Origin: Oscillospiraceae bacterium
Lineage (GTDB): Bacteria; Bacillota; Clostridia; Oscillospirales; Acutalibacteraceae
DNA: 64,000 nucleotides
Direction of reading: 5' to 3'
Assembly (NCBI GenBank): GCA_003538135.1
Contig: DPOR01000013.1
Span: 49,758 to 113,757 of the forward strand
Shown piece by piece: positions 50,660 through 59,806 of the stretch (position 1 is its first letter; each line of letters opens with the position of its first letter). The notes beneath the pieces are model-generated. The model was not told the origin of the DNA, did not search any database, and saw only the letters and a program-made list of their open reading frames with translations. The translations under genes were made by a program, and so were the position numbers.

Positions 50660-52402
50660 ATGGGATCGATATTTAAAATCACCGCGCTTGCGGGTATCGC
50701 CGCAGGAGCTTATGCGGCGGTCAAGAAGTTTGCGCCGAATATCCTGCCCGGTAAAAACGAGGCCGAGGATATGGCGAAGAACGCTCTGAACAGCGTCAAG
50801 CTCACTTTTCCTACCGACGAAAAATTCTATAACGGCACCGCTCTGACCCCGCCCATGGGCTGGTCGAGCTGGAACGCATTCAGAAACAGGATAGACGAGA
50901 AGCTTATTCTCGAGATTGCCGAAGCGATGAAGACGAGCGGGCTTGCGGACGCGGGGTATGAGTATGTCAACCTCGACGACTGCTGGCAGTCCTCTATGCG
51001 CGACGAAAACGGCAGACTCCAGGGCGATTTTTCGAATTTTCCGAGCGGTATGCCCGCGCTTGTCAAGAGCGTCAACGATCTCGGACTTAAGCTCGGCATA
51101 TATTCCTCAAACGGCACCCTAACCTGCGAGGATCTGCCCGCGAGCCTCGGCAACGAGGCGACAGACGCGGACACCTTCGCCGAGTGGGGAGTCGAATATT
51201 TCAAATACGATTTCTGCCATAACGTGCCCATCCCGATGCGCGCGCCCTATATCGAATATATCAGCGTCGCAAATTCGGACGGCTCTTTTGAAACGGTTAT
51301 TCCCGCGGACGATGCGTCACTTTTCGGCGACGCAAAGATACTCGAGGATGAGCGCCTTGATTCGGGCAGATATATCTCGGGGCTCTCCGCGCACAGAGGC
51401 TCGGCTCTGTTCGGCGTCGATGTGCCGGAGGACGGCGAATATTCTCTGACCCTCGGAATCAGAAAGAAGAGCAACAGCTTCAAATATCTCGAGGTCACCG
51501 TCAACGGCGAGGACAAGTACGCGACCACCGTCCCGCCGACAAAGGGCTTCACCGCCGACGGCAGACATCAGGTGAAGATAAAGCTCCGTGCGGGCGCGAA
51601 CACAATAGAGCTTGAGAATCCCATAGCCTCGAGGCAGGACAGCGCGGCAGTGCAGTATGCCAAAATGGGCAGAGAGCTCATGCGCGCAACCGCCGAGTAT
51701 GCCGACAGAAACGGCACCGAGGAGCGCCCGATAGTCTATTCGATTTGCGAGTGGGGCAGAAATCTCCCGTGGCGCTGGGGCGCGGCGGCGGGCAATCTCT
51801 GGCGCACCACGCCCGATATCCAGGCAAATTGGAAGTCTGTTGTCGGCACATACGAGATTAACGTCAACCTCTTTAAATATGCGGGCAAGGGCAATTGGAA
51901 CGACCCGGATATGCTTGAGGTCGGCAACGGCGATCTGACCTTTGAGGAGAACCGCAGCCACTTCACCCTCTGGTGCTTCATGGCGGCTCCGCTGATTCTC
52001 GGCAACGACGTGCGCGAGTTTATCCGCGAGGACGGAACCGCCGACACGGAGAATGAGACGCTGAGAATACTCACCGACAGAGACATGATAGCGATTGATC
52101 AGGATGCGCTCGGCGAGCAGTGCAGGAGAATAAAGACAACGCTCATAGCCGATACGCTCATAAAGCCTCTTGAAAACGGCGATGTCGCGGTCTGCTTCTT
52201 CAACAAGGGCAGCGACACGAGATATTTCGAGCACCGCATGGACGATATCGTCTGCCGCTCGTATGTCACAACTCCTTTGGCGCAGGAGTACGAGGTCTAT
52301 GACCTTTGGACGAAGGAGACCTCGGTTATAAATACCACTCTCAGTGCCTTTGTTGAGCCGCACGGCGTCAAGGCGTTCAGAATAAGAGCAATATCGGAAT
52401 AA
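50660..52402 (+). CDS. GH27 alpha-galactosidase with inserted beta-sandwich
   Basis: A 580-residue retaining alpha-galactosidase. The barrel opens with LTPPMGWSSWNAFR and YVNLDDCWQ; the nucleophile is Asp184 in FKYDFCHN and the likely acid/base is Asp386 in WRTTPDIQ. Between these, about residues 195-335 form an insert with beta-sandwich character (GEYSLTLGIRKKS, YLEVTVNGE, HQVKIKLRAGANTIEL), like a CBM6/35-type carbohydrate-binding module, before the barrel resumes at IVYSICEWG. A C-terminal beta domain follows. The first ~30 residues are moderately hydrophobic (IFKITALAGIAAGAYAAV), perhaps a weak anchor. ATG 50660 is preferred over 50651, which touches the ribosome site. Confidence 0.9.
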   Translation: MGSIFKITALAGIAAGAYAAVKKFAPNILPGKNEAEDMAKNALNSVKLTFPTDEKFYNGTALTPPMGWSSWNAFRNRIDEKLILEIAEAMKTSGLADAGYEYVNLDDCWQSSMRDENGRLQGDFSNFPSGMPALVKSVNDLGLKLGIYSSNGTLTCEDLPASLGNEATDADTFAEWGVEYFKYDFCHNVPIPMRAPYIEYISVANSDGSFETVIPADDASLFGDAKILEDERLDSGRYISGLSAHRGSALFGVDVPEDGEYSLTLGIRKKSNSFKYLEVTVNGEDKYATTVPPTKGFTADGRHQVKIKLRAGANTIELENPIASRQDSAAVQYAKMGRELMRATAEYADRNGTEERPIVYSICEWGRNLPWRWGAAAGNLWRTTPDIQANWKSVVGTYEINVNLFKYAGKGNWNDPDMLEVGNGDLTFEENRSHFTLWCFMAAPLILGNDVREFIREDGTADTENETLRILTDRDMIAIDQDALGEQCRRIKTTLIADTLIKPLENGDVAVCFFNKGSDTRYFEHRMDDIVCRSYVTTPLAQEYEVYDLWTKETSVINTTLSAFVEPHGVKAFRIRAISE

Positions 52403-52406
52403 GCTT

Positions 52407-53648
52407 ATGGAAGAATTTATCGGCAAAAACTATAATATTCCGCAGTTAGACCTGAGCGAGCGCCCGGAGAACACGCCGGAGAAATACGCCTATCTCTATG
52501 AGCAGACCGTGGTAGACGACAGCGAGAGCTATTTAGGCCACCCCGATTCAGTCCTGCTTAAAAACGGCGATATTCTAACCGTCTATCCCCACGGACACGG
52601 CAAGGGAGCGGTGCTCAATAAGATAAGCGCGGACGGCGGACTCAGCTACACAAAATGTATCGCAGCCCCGCCCGAATCGTGGAAAAAATCGCTTGAGACC
52701 CCGACTGTCTACCGCCTCGAATTTTCGGACAACACGCCCGACAAGCTCATTCTCGTTTCCGCAAACTCCAAGTGGCCCGATATGGACACTCCCGGCGGCT
52801 TCAACTGCTCCGTCTCCTGCGACGAGGGCGAGACGTGGAGTGAGTTCGAGACCTTCTATTCAAAGGCCGACGGCTGCGATTTGATACCCATAGTCGCCAT
52901 GGCGTCGCTTACGAGGCTCAAGGAGAACGGCAAATTCGTTGACAAATGGATGGGCTTTTTCCACGACGGCAATTTTTATAATTACAAGACGATTTTAAGC
53001 TTTACCCCCGACGGACGCGTTTGCTGGAGCAAGCCGGAGAAGTATTTCGCCGCCCACAGAGACGCGGAGCTGCGCTCGAATATGTGCGAGGTCGAGGTTA
53101 TCAGGAGCGACGGGGGAGAGGGCGATGAGCTCTGCCTCATCTCGCGCTCGAACACCAAGAAAGAAAACTCTTTGATCTCGTTTTCACGCGACGAGGGCAA
53201 GACATGGTCCGAGCCCGTTCACGCCCCATCCGCGCTCAACGGCGAGCGCCACAAGGCGGACTATTTAAAGGACGGCAGGCTGTTAATAACCTTCCGCTCG
53301 ATAGAGCGCGCCCCGGAGAAGCTGAAGCTTTATTCCGATAACGGCGACTGGTACAGCGAGGGCTGGATAGCGTGGATAGGCAGCTACGACGACCTCAAAA
53401 ACGGCACGGAAGGCGACTACCGCATCAAGATAGCCCATACCTATCTCGACGGTCAGACCGAGCCGGAGATTAAAGCCAACGCCGACACTGCCTACTGCGG
53501 AAACGTCGTGCTACCCGACGGCACGGCAGTCACCTCATCCTACGGACGCTTCGGCGAGAAGAACCCGGACGGCAGCGACAAAACCTATATAATCTCCAAG
53601 CGTATCAATCCGCGCGACACGGATGAGTTGGTGGGATTTTTGAAATAA
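52407..53648 (+). CDS. BNR-repeat (sialidase-like) protein
   Basis: A 413-residue six-bladed propeller-type protein with Asp-box repeats: SADGGLSY (74-81), SCDEGETW (137-144), a degenerate one near 198-207, and SRDEGKTW (260-267). LLITFRS is a further sialidase-like strand. I see no clear RIP/FRIP motif and no signal peptide, so sialidase activity is not shown; related clostridial proteins act on other glycans. It starts 4 bases after the GH27 stop with a weak ribosome site (CGGAATAA), so it is probably translated by coupling in the same operon. A role in intracellular oligosaccharide processing is inference. Confidence 0.75.
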   Translation: MEEFIGKNYNIPQLDLSERPENTPEKYAYLYEQTVVDDSESYLGHPDSVLLKNGDILTVYPHGHGKGAVLNKISADGGLSYTKCIAAPPESWKKSLETPTVYRLEFSDNTPDKLILVSANSKWPDMDTPGGFNCSVSCDEGETWSEFETFYSKADGCDLIPIVAMASLTRLKENGKFVDKWMGFFHDGNFYNYKTILSFTPDGRVCWSKPEKYFAAHRDAELRSNMCEVEVIRSDGGEGDELCLISRSNTKKENSLISFSRDEGKTWSEPVHAPSALNGERHKADYLKDGRLLITFRSIERAPEKLKLYSDNGDWYSEGWIAWIGSYDDLKNGTEGDYRIKIAHTYLDGQTEPEIKANADTAYCGNVVLPDGTAVTSSYGRFGEKNPDGSDKTYIISKRINPRDTDELVGFLK

Positions 53649-53655
53649 TAATCGG

Positions 53656-53684
53656 TTGAAATCCCTCCTGCCATATGTTACAAT
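53656..53684 (+). promoter_or_regulatory. Promoter of the comEA-like gene
   Basis: TTGAAA at 53656-53661, a 17-base spacer, and TACAAT at 53679-53684, about 30 bases before the GTG start. Confidence 0.75.
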
Positions 53685-53714
53685 AAACTCAATAAATTAC
53701 CGGAGGTGGGCGCT

Positions 53715-54047
53715 GTGAGCAGATCGAAAAACGAACTTCTGCTTGCGGCGTCCGCGTTTATTCTGCTCGCCGCCGCACTTACGGCCGCGTTGGCTCTGCG
53801 CTTATCTCCGAGCCGAGCCGCGAGCACGGTTCAATATACAGACGGCAGCGCTTACGGAATAGACATAAACTCCGCCGACGAAGACGAGCTTACCGCGCTC
53901 GCCGGGATAGGGGAGAAGAAGGCGGAGAGTATTGTCAGCTACCGCGAGGAGCACGGGGAATTTATATATCCGTGGGAGATAACAAATGTTGACGGAATAG
54001 GTGAAAAGACCTATGAAAAAATAAAAAATGATATCTGCGCCGACTGA
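53715..54047 (+). CDS. ComEA-like helix-hairpin-helix protein
   Basis: A 110-residue protein with one N-terminal membrane helix (about residues 8-29, LLLAASAFILLAAALTAALAL), then a short linker and a C-terminal pair of helix-hairpin-helix motifs: INSADEDELTALAGIGEKKA and WEITNVDGIGEKTYEKIKND. This is the plan of ComEA, the membrane DNA receptor of competence, but without the N-terminal SLBB domain of full ComEA. The start GTG at 53715 is 7 bases after GGAGGT (53702-53707). No comEB or comEC is adjacent. Confidence 0.85.
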   Translation: MSRSKNELLLAASAFILLAAALTAALALRLSPSRAASTVQYTDGSAYGIDINSADEDELTALAGIGEKKAESIVSYREEHGEFIYPWEITNVDGIGEKTYEKIKNDICAD

Positions 54048-54073
54048 CGCGGGTTGTAAACAGGAGGAACGAC

Positions 54074-55558
54074 ATGACAGGCATCTACAAAAAATTCAAG
54101 AGCGGAACGGATATCCGCGGAATAGGCATAGGAAACGGTGACGAGCCGCTCTATATGAGCGATGAATTTATCACGCGCGCGAGCGCGGCCTTTGCCGATT
54201 TTCTTGCCGAAAAGACGGGCAAGGCGGCGGAGGCGCTGACTGTCGCCATAGGCCACGACCCGCGCCTTTCCGCTGAGCGCATAAGCGCGGCGGTAGTCCG
54301 CGGACTCGCTCTGCGCGGGGTCAATATAATCGACTGTGCGTTAAGCTCCACTCCCGCTATGTTTATGGCGGTGCTCGACCTGCCCTGCGACGGCTCCGTG
54401 CAGATGACCGCGAGCCACCACCCGGGCGACAGAAACGGACTGAAATTCTTTACCGTTGACGGCGGCCTTGACTCGCCCGATATCGCTTATATACTCGAAA
54501 AGGCCGAGAATATCGAGCTCGGCGATGTCCCCGCGAAGATAACGCCCTGCGACCATATGAAGCAGTACGCCGCGCACCTGCGCTCGCTTATCTGCAAGGG
54601 CATAGGCGCCGATGAGGCCGATAAGCCCCTTGCGGGCATGAGCATAATGGTTGACGCGGGAAACGGTGCGGGCGGTTTCTATGCCTCCGAGGTTCTCGCC
54701 CCTCTCGGCGCGGATGTCTCTCCGAGCATGAACCTCGAGCCGGACGGTAACTTCCCCGTCTATGTTCCGAACCCCGAGTCCTCCGTGATGATAGACAGCG
54801 CCGCAGAGCGGGTCAAGAGCACGCACGCCGATTTCGGCATAGTCTTTGACACCGACGTCGACAGGGCGGGCTGCATTCTCTCCGACGGCAGAGAGCTCAA
54901 CCGCAACCGTCTTGTCGCCATGATATCGGCGGTCATTCTCGAAAACGAGCCCGGCGCGGTTATAGTCACCGACTCCGTGACCTCCGCGGGACTTACGAAG
55001 TTTATCGAGGCGCATGGCGGCGAGCATATCCGCTTCAAGCGCGGCTATAAGAACGTCATCAACAAGCAGATAGAATTGAACCGCGCGGGAGTCGATTGCC
55101 CGCTTGCGATAGAGACCTCCGGTCACGCCGCGTTCAGGGAGAACTATTATCTCGACGACGGCGCGTATCTTGTCACGAAGCTCATAATCAAAGCGGCTCT
55201 GCTCAAAAAGAGCGGCGGCAGCCTCGAGAGCTTCATCTCCGACCTCGAAGAGCCGGCGGAGGAGCTTGAACGAAGATTCAAAATCGACCTCGAGGATTTC
55301 AAGCCCTACGGCGATAAGGTCATAGCCGACCTCAAAGCGCTCGCCGAGAAGCGTGACGGCTGGCAGGCCGAGAAGATAAATTATGAGGGCATCAGGATAA
55401 ATACCGATAAGTCAAACGGCGACGGCTGGTTCCTGCTGCGCATGAGCGTGCATGACCCGATTCTCGTCTTGAACCTCGAGAGCAATTCGGAGGGCGGCAC
55501 GGCAAAAATGCTTTCCGACGTGACGGAATTTTTGAAGGCATACGATAAGCTCAACTGA
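54074..55558 (+). CDS. Phosphomannomutase/phosphoglucomutase-family enzyme
   Basis: A 494-residue alpha-D-phosphohexomutase. The phosphoserine loop is MTASHHPGDRNGLKFF, with Ser114 the phospho-acceptor; the magnesium loop is FDTDVDRAGCILSDG; the sugar-specificity loop is CPLAIETSGHAAFREN (the xExSGHxxF form of PMM/PGM rather than GlmM). The C-terminal phosphate-binding region (GDGWFLLRMSVHDPILVL) lacks the usual RxSGTEP and reads LRMSVHDP, as in some plant and clostridial relatives. It may convert glucose-1-phosphate made from galactose to glucose-6-phosphate, linking galK to glycolysis; inference from context. Confidence 0.88.
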   Translation: MTGIYKKFKSGTDIRGIGIGNGDEPLYMSDEFITRASAAFADFLAEKTGKAAEALTVAIGHDPRLSAERISAAVVRGLALRGVNIIDCALSSTPAMFMAVLDLPCDGSVQMTASHHPGDRNGLKFFTVDGGLDSPDIAYILEKAENIELGDVPAKITPCDHMKQYAAHLRSLICKGIGADEADKPLAGMSIMVDAGNGAGGFYASEVLAPLGADVSPSMNLEPDGNFPVYVPNPESSVMIDSAAERVKSTHADFGIVFDTDVDRAGCILSDGRELNRNRLVAMISAVILENEPGAVIVTDSVTSAGLTKFIEAHGGEHIRFKRGYKNVINKQIELNRAGVDCPLAIETSGHAAFRENYYLDDGAYLVTKLIIKAALLKKSGGSLESFISDLEEPAEELERRFKIDLEDFKPYGDKVIADLKALAEKRDGWQAEKINYEGIRINTDKSNGDGWFLLRMSVHDPILVLNLESNSEGGTAKMLSDVTEFLKAYDKLN

Positions 55559-55563
55559 TTTTT

Positions 55564-55605
55564 AACGGCGTGCGGGCTTTAAAAAGCGGCGCACGCCGTT
55601 TTAAT
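55564..55605 (+). terminator. Terminator after the mutase gene
   Basis: AACGGCGTGCG (55564-55574) pairs perfectly with CGCACGCCGTT (55590-55600), 11 bp, with inner GCTTT/AAGC pairing, followed by TTAAT. Confidence 0.85.
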
Positions 55606-55617
55606 AGCCCTTCTCGC

Positions 55618-55645
55618 TTGACTACAGCGCCCGCTGTATGATAAT
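55618..55645 (+). promoter_or_regulatory. Promoter of the beta-galactosidase gene
   Basis: TTGACT at 55618-55623, a 16-base spacer, and GATAAT at 55640-55645, about 37 bases before the start codon. No obvious operator palindrome or catabolite-responsive element was seen. Confidence 0.65.
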
Positions 55646-55681
55646 ATTATTGCAAGACTTTTATATCCCCGGAGGGTAATC

Positions 55682-58600
55682 ATGGCAAAAAATGCAAAGA
55701 AAGAAATGTGGCAGGATATAGATGTATATTCTGTCAACACAGAGCCGCGCAGTGCAGCCGGCTTTCCGTGCAGCGCCGCATGGGAGAAAAAGACCGTCAG
55801 CCTCAACGGAATTTGGAAATTCCGCTATTGCGAGAGCGTCAACGACATTATCGAGGGCTACTATGCTCCCGACTTCGATGTCAGCTCCTTTGACGATTTG
55901 GAGGTTCCGTCCGAATGGCAGATAAAGGGCTACGATATCCCGATATATACGAACATCAATTATCCCAAGGCTATCTCTACCACGAGGATTCCCTACATAA
56001 AGCCGGAGCTCAACTCCTGCGGACTCTATGTGCGCGAGTTTGAGGTTGAGGATACCGACGACAACGTGTTCATTCATTTCGGCGGAATCAATTCGAGCGG
56101 CGAAGTGTTCGTCAACGGAAAATTCGTCGGCTATTCTCAGGATACCTTCGACGAGTGCGAGTACGATATAACGGACTTTGTTCATCCGGGTGTCAACCGC
56201 CTTGCCGTCACCGTGCGCCGCTACTGCTCGGGCAGCTATCTTGAGGATCAGGATATGTGGCGCCTCTCGGGCATCTTCCGCGATGTGACGCTCGTCTATG
56301 AGCCGAAAGTTTTTATCGAGGATATGTATATGCGCAGCGAGATGGCGGAGGACTTCAAGTCCGCCGTGTTCAAGCTTGACTGTGTTGTTAAGGCGCGCCG
56401 CGCTCAGTTTGACGGCGGCAAGCTCAAGGTCGATATCCTCCGCGCCGACGGCGCAAAGTTCGCTTCGGCAGAGGCGGAGGTAAAGGCTCTTGCGGACGGC
56501 GAATTTTGCAATGTGACCTTTGAAATGCCCGTTGAAAATTTCGAGCTCTGGAGCCATGAGGACCCCTATCTCTACACCGTTCAGGTCACTCTTTCCGGCG
56601 GCGATTATAGCGACCGCAGAGAGCATAAGTTCGGCTTCAGAGAAGTGAAAATAACGCCCTATGACAGCAAGACGGGCAGAGGCCCGTTCATCCTGCTCAA
56701 CGGCGTGCCGCTCAAGATTTGCGGCGTCAACCGCCACGATTTCCATCCGGATTACGGCCATGCCGTGCCGGAGAGCATTATAAGAAGCGACCTCGAGCTG
56801 CTCAAAAACAGCAACATAACAAACGTGCGTACCTGCCACTATCCGAACTCGCGCCGCTTCTATGAGCTGTGCGACGAGATAGGTATTCTCGTCATGAGCG
56901 AGAACAACCTCGAAACTCACGGCCTTGCCACGCGCGTCCCGCGCAGCGATCCGCATTGGACTGCCGAGTGCTGCTATCGCGTGCGCAATATGGTCAACAG
57001 CTATAAGAACCACTCCTGCATCCTCTTCTGGTCTCTCGGCAACGAGTCCGGCAACGGCAACGCCTTCGCCGAGATGAAGAAAGAGATTTTGAAGATAGAC
57101 AAGACCCGTCCGGTTCACTACGAGCCCGACGCAAAGCTCAAGACGAGCGACCTGTTCAGCGAGATGTACACCGTGCAGACCGCGATGAAGAGCATAGGCG
57201 AGAACAAGCCGCATACTCACAGCCGCGCGCTTTGGAACCTCGGTCTCGGCTATCATCTCAAGCCCTCCGATTATGTCGACAAGCCGTTTATAGAGTGCGA
57301 GTATTCCCACGCCATGGGCAACAGCATGGGCAACTTCGCCGACTATTGGGAGGATTTCAAGAAATATGACCGTCTCGCCGGCGGATATATTTGGGATTTC
57401 GCCGACCAGTCGATAAGAACAAAGACCGCAGACGGCAGAGACAAGTGGAACTACGGCGGTGACTTCGGCGACAAGCCCAACGACTCTAACTTCGCCTTCA
57501 ACGGCGTTTTCCGCGCCGACCGCACGCCCAACCCGCACTATTATGAGGTCGTCAAGTGCTATCAGCAGGCGGATTTCTCGCTCAAGAGCGGCAAGATAAC
57601 CGTTCTCAACCGCTTCATGTTCACCTCTCTCGATAACTTTAAGCTCCGTCTCGAGCTGCGCGAGCAGGGCAAGCTTATCGACTCCGCAGAGCTTGAGCTT
57701 CCCGACAAGGGCTATCTCGAAAAGGCGGTTGTCGATGTCCCGTTCGATCTCAAAACCGAGAGCGAGCGCACGCTCGACTGCGAGCTTATTCTGCGCCGCG
57801 ACATAATGGCGCTCGAAGCGGGTCATATAATGGCGCGCGAGCAGTTTGTTCTGGGCAAATACAACTATTCCTCCGTCGCCCCGAAAGCGGACGGCAAGAA
57901 GGTTAAGTTTGAATATTCGAAGAGAGACCGCTGCTATATCGTCACCGGTGAGAACTTCGAAGTCAGGCTCAACAAAAAGACGGGCGAACTCTGCTCGTAT
58001 AAGAAGAACGGAGTCGAGCATATCGACCGCGGCATCCGTCCGCAGTTCTCCCGCGCAAATACGGACAACGAGCGTATGGCTCAGGTGCCGTTCGAGTGGG
58101 TCAAGACCTTTATCGGACTGCACGCTTTCGAGAACGCGGAACGCATGATGCGCCCGACCTCGATAAAGGCGGAGCAATTCGGCAACTGCGTCAAGCTCAG
58201 CGTCAAGTGGCGCACGAAGTACCTGTCCGGCATAGTCACGGAATATCTCGTGTTCCCGGACGGCACGGTTTCCGCATCGCTCACCTGCAAGAATATCACT
58301 CCTGTCGATCTGCCGCGCTACGGTCTGACCTTTGAGCTGACCGACGGAGTCGACGGAATAGAGTATTACGGCAAGGGCCCGCACGAGAACTACTGCGACC
58401 GCAAGACGGGCGCACGTCTCGGAGTCTACCGCTTCCAGAGTGCGGAGAGCTTCATTCACGATTACCTGTTCCCGCAGGAGAATGCGAACCGCTGCGATGT
58501 CAGATGGCTCAAGGTCGGCAGCGAGAGGGGAGTCACCGTTTCCGCGGCGGACGCTCCGTTCGAGATGAGCGTGCATCATTATACCAAGAAGGCGCTCTAC

Positions 58601-58768
58601 AATGCGGCTCACTCCTGCGAGCTTGAGAGAAGCACCAACCTGACCGTCAATATCGACGGCAGACAGCAGGGAGTCGGCGGCGATATCCCCGCAATAGCGA
58701 CGCTCAAAAAGCCGTATAAGATACCCAAATACAAGAAGCTCGAGCTGAAGGTCATTCTCTCGTTCTGA
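55682..58768 (+). CDS. lacZ: GH2 beta-galactosidase, LacZ type
   Basis: A 1028-residue enzyme, the same size as E. coli LacZ, splitting beta-galactosides such as lactose. Five-domain layout: jelly-roll with LNGIWKFRYCES and SCGLYVREFEV; Ig-like domain; (beta/alpha)8 barrel with VNRHDFHPDYGHAVPE, acid/base Glu455 in LGNESGNGNAF and nucleophile Glu540 in ECEYSHAMGNSMGNF; Ig domain; and a C-terminal Bgal_small_N sandwich (YGLTFELTDGVDGIEYYGKG). No signal peptide, so cytoplasmic. It stands alone with its own promoter and a perfect terminator. No lactose permease or PTS gene is adjacent. Confidence 0.96.
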   Translation: MAKNAKKEMWQDIDVYSVNTEPRSAAGFPCSAAWEKKTVSLNGIWKFRYCESVNDIIEGYYAPDFDVSSFDDLEVPSEWQIKGYDIPIYTNINYPKAISTTRIPYIKPELNSCGLYVREFEVEDTDDNVFIHFGGINSSGEVFVNGKFVGYSQDTFDECEYDITDFVHPGVNRLAVTVRRYCSGSYLEDQDMWRLSGIFRDVTLVYEPKVFIEDMYMRSEMAEDFKSAVFKLDCVVKARRAQFDGGKLKVDILRADGAKFASAEAEVKALADGEFCNVTFEMPVENFELWSHEDPYLYTVQVTLSGGDYSDRREHKFGFREVKITPYDSKTGRGPFILLNGVPLKICGVNRHDFHPDYGHAVPESIIRSDLELLKNSNITNVRTCHYPNSRRFYELCDEIGILVMSENNLETHGLATRVPRSDPHWTAECCYRVRNMVNSYKNHSCILFWSLGNESGNGNAFAEMKKEILKIDKTRPVHYEPDAKLKTSDLFSEMYTVQTAMKSIGENKPHTHSRALWNLGLGYHLKPSDYVDKPFIECEYSHAMGNSMGNFADYWEDFKKYDRLAGGYIWDFADQSIRTKTADGRDKWNYGGDFGDKPNDSNFAFNGVFRADRTPNPHYYEVVKCYQQADFSLKSGKITVLNRFMFTSLDNFKLRLELREQGKLIDSAELELPDKGYLEKAVVDVPFDLKTESERTLDCELILRRDIMALEAGHIMAREQFVLGKYNYSSVAPKADGKKVKFEYSKRDRCYIVTGENFEVRLNKKTGELCSYKKNGVEHIDRGIRPQFSRANTDNERMAQVPFEWVKTFIGLHAFENAERMMRPTSIKAEQFGNCVKLSVKWRTKYLSGIVTEYLVFPDGTVSASLTCKNITPVDLPRYGLTFELTDGVDGIEYYGKGPHENYCDRKTGARLGVYRFQSAESFIHDYLFPQENANRCDVRWLKVGSERGVTVSAADAPFEMSVHHYTKKALYNAAHSCELERSTNLTVNIDGRQQGVGGDIPAIATLKKPYKIPKYKKLELKVILSF

Positions 58769-58806
58769 TAAAAAATAAACGCCCGCTTTTGCGCGGCGTG
58801 AAGCCG

Positions 58807-58844
58807 AAAAAGGCTGTCTGCATCTCAGTGCAGACAGCCTTTTT
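58807..58844. terminator. Perfect bidirectional terminator between convergent genes
   Basis: AAAAAGGCTGTCTGCA (58807-58822) pairs perfectly with TGCAGACAGCCTTTTT (58829-58844), 16 bp around TCTCAG. The A/T flanks let it end both lacZ and the minus-strand dehydrogenase. Confidence 0.95.
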
Positions 58845-58846
58845 GC

Positions 58847-59806
58847 TTATTTATTCACCACATTTATCGGTTCGCCCTTGACGAACGCTCTGAGGTTTTC
58901 TTCGACTATTCCGACGAGCCTCGTCCTCGTCTCGAATCCCGCCCATGCGATGTGCGGGGTTATCAGGCAGTTATCGCATTTGAGCAGCGGATTATCCTCT
59001 TTCGGCGGCTCGGTCGAGAGAACGTCCACTCCCGCGCCCGCTATCCTGCCGGAGTGCAGTGCGTCGGCGAGCGCCTGCTCGTCAACAACGGGGCCGCGTG
59101 AGGTGTTTATCAGAAACGCGCTCGGCTTCATCTTCTCTATGAACCGTGTGTTCACCATTCCCGTCGTCTGCGGGGTCAGCGGGCAGTGAAGGGTCACAAA
59201 ATCGGACTTTTCGAGCAGCTCGTCTGTTTCGACAAATCTCACCTCGCCGTCGCGGTCTCCGACTTTCGCGGAGCGCGAGTTTGCGAGCACGTTCATGCCG
59301 AAAGCTTCCGCTATTTTGGCTGCCGCCTTTCCTATCTTGCCGTAGCCTATTATGCCCAAGGTCTTGCCCTTAAGCTCCGTGAGCGGGGATTTCCAGAAGC
59401 AGAAGTGCGGGCAGCTGCTCCATTCGCCGGCGTGCACCGCCTCGCTGTGCAGAGCGACGCGGTTTGTGTGCTCGAGGATGAAAGCGAACACGAGCTGAGC
59501 CACCGCCGAGGTGCTGTAGCAAGGCACATTAGAGACCGGTATACCCCTTTCGCGCGCAAAATCAACGTCCACAACATTGAAGCCCGTGCTCAGCAGGGTG
59601 ATGAACTTCAGCTCCGGCAGAGCGGCTATAGTCTCCGCGTCTATGGGAGTTTTGTTGGTTATGATAATATCGCAGCCGGCTGCGCGCTCGACTATCTTCT
59701 CCTTGGGCGTGCGGTCGTAGACCGTGTAGGTGCCGAATTCGTTGAGAAAATCCCAGCTGAGATCTCCGGGGTTTGTTGTGTAGCCGTCAAGAATTACTAT
59801 TTTCAT
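58847..59806 (-). CDS. D-2-hydroxyacid dehydrogenase
   Basis: A 319-residue NAD-dependent reductase of 2-keto acids (glycerate/lactate dehydrogenase type). Rossmann motif GIIGYGKIGKAAAKIAEAFG; substrate and catalytic residues in NTSRGPVVDEQALADAL (Arg), GAGVDVLSTEPP (Glu) and ITPHIAWAGFETR (His). LLSTGFNVVDVDFAR and SNVPCYSTSAVAQLVFAFIL match the hydroxypyruvate reductase-like subgroup. The ATG at 59806 follows AAAGGAAACACAG; its first 20 bases overlap the end of the patatin gene upstream, so the two are coupled. Substrate not determined. Confidence 0.92.
   Translation of the reverse strand: MKIVILDGYTTNPGDLSWDFLNEFGTYTVYDRTPKEKIVERAAGCDIIITNKTPIDAETIAALPELKFITLLSTGFNVVDVDFARERGIPVSNVPCYSTSAVAQLVFAFILEHTNRVALHSEAVHAGEWSSCPHFCFWKSPLTELKGKTLGIIGYGKIGKAAAKIAEAFGMNVLANSRSAKVGDRDGEVRFVETDELLEKSDFVTLHCPLTPQTTGMVNTRFIEKMKPSAFLINTSRGPVVDEQALADALHSGRIAGAGVDVLSTEPPKEDNPLLKCDNCLITPHIAWAGFETRTRLVGIVEENLRAFVKGEPINVVNK

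Noticed and set aside
55661..58612. Long open frame of over 980 codons antisense to the beta-galactosidase gene
   Set aside because: The sense strand has every catalytic motif of GH2 LacZ. The antisense frame is open because G+C-rich third positions rarely create stops; it has no recognisable domain.
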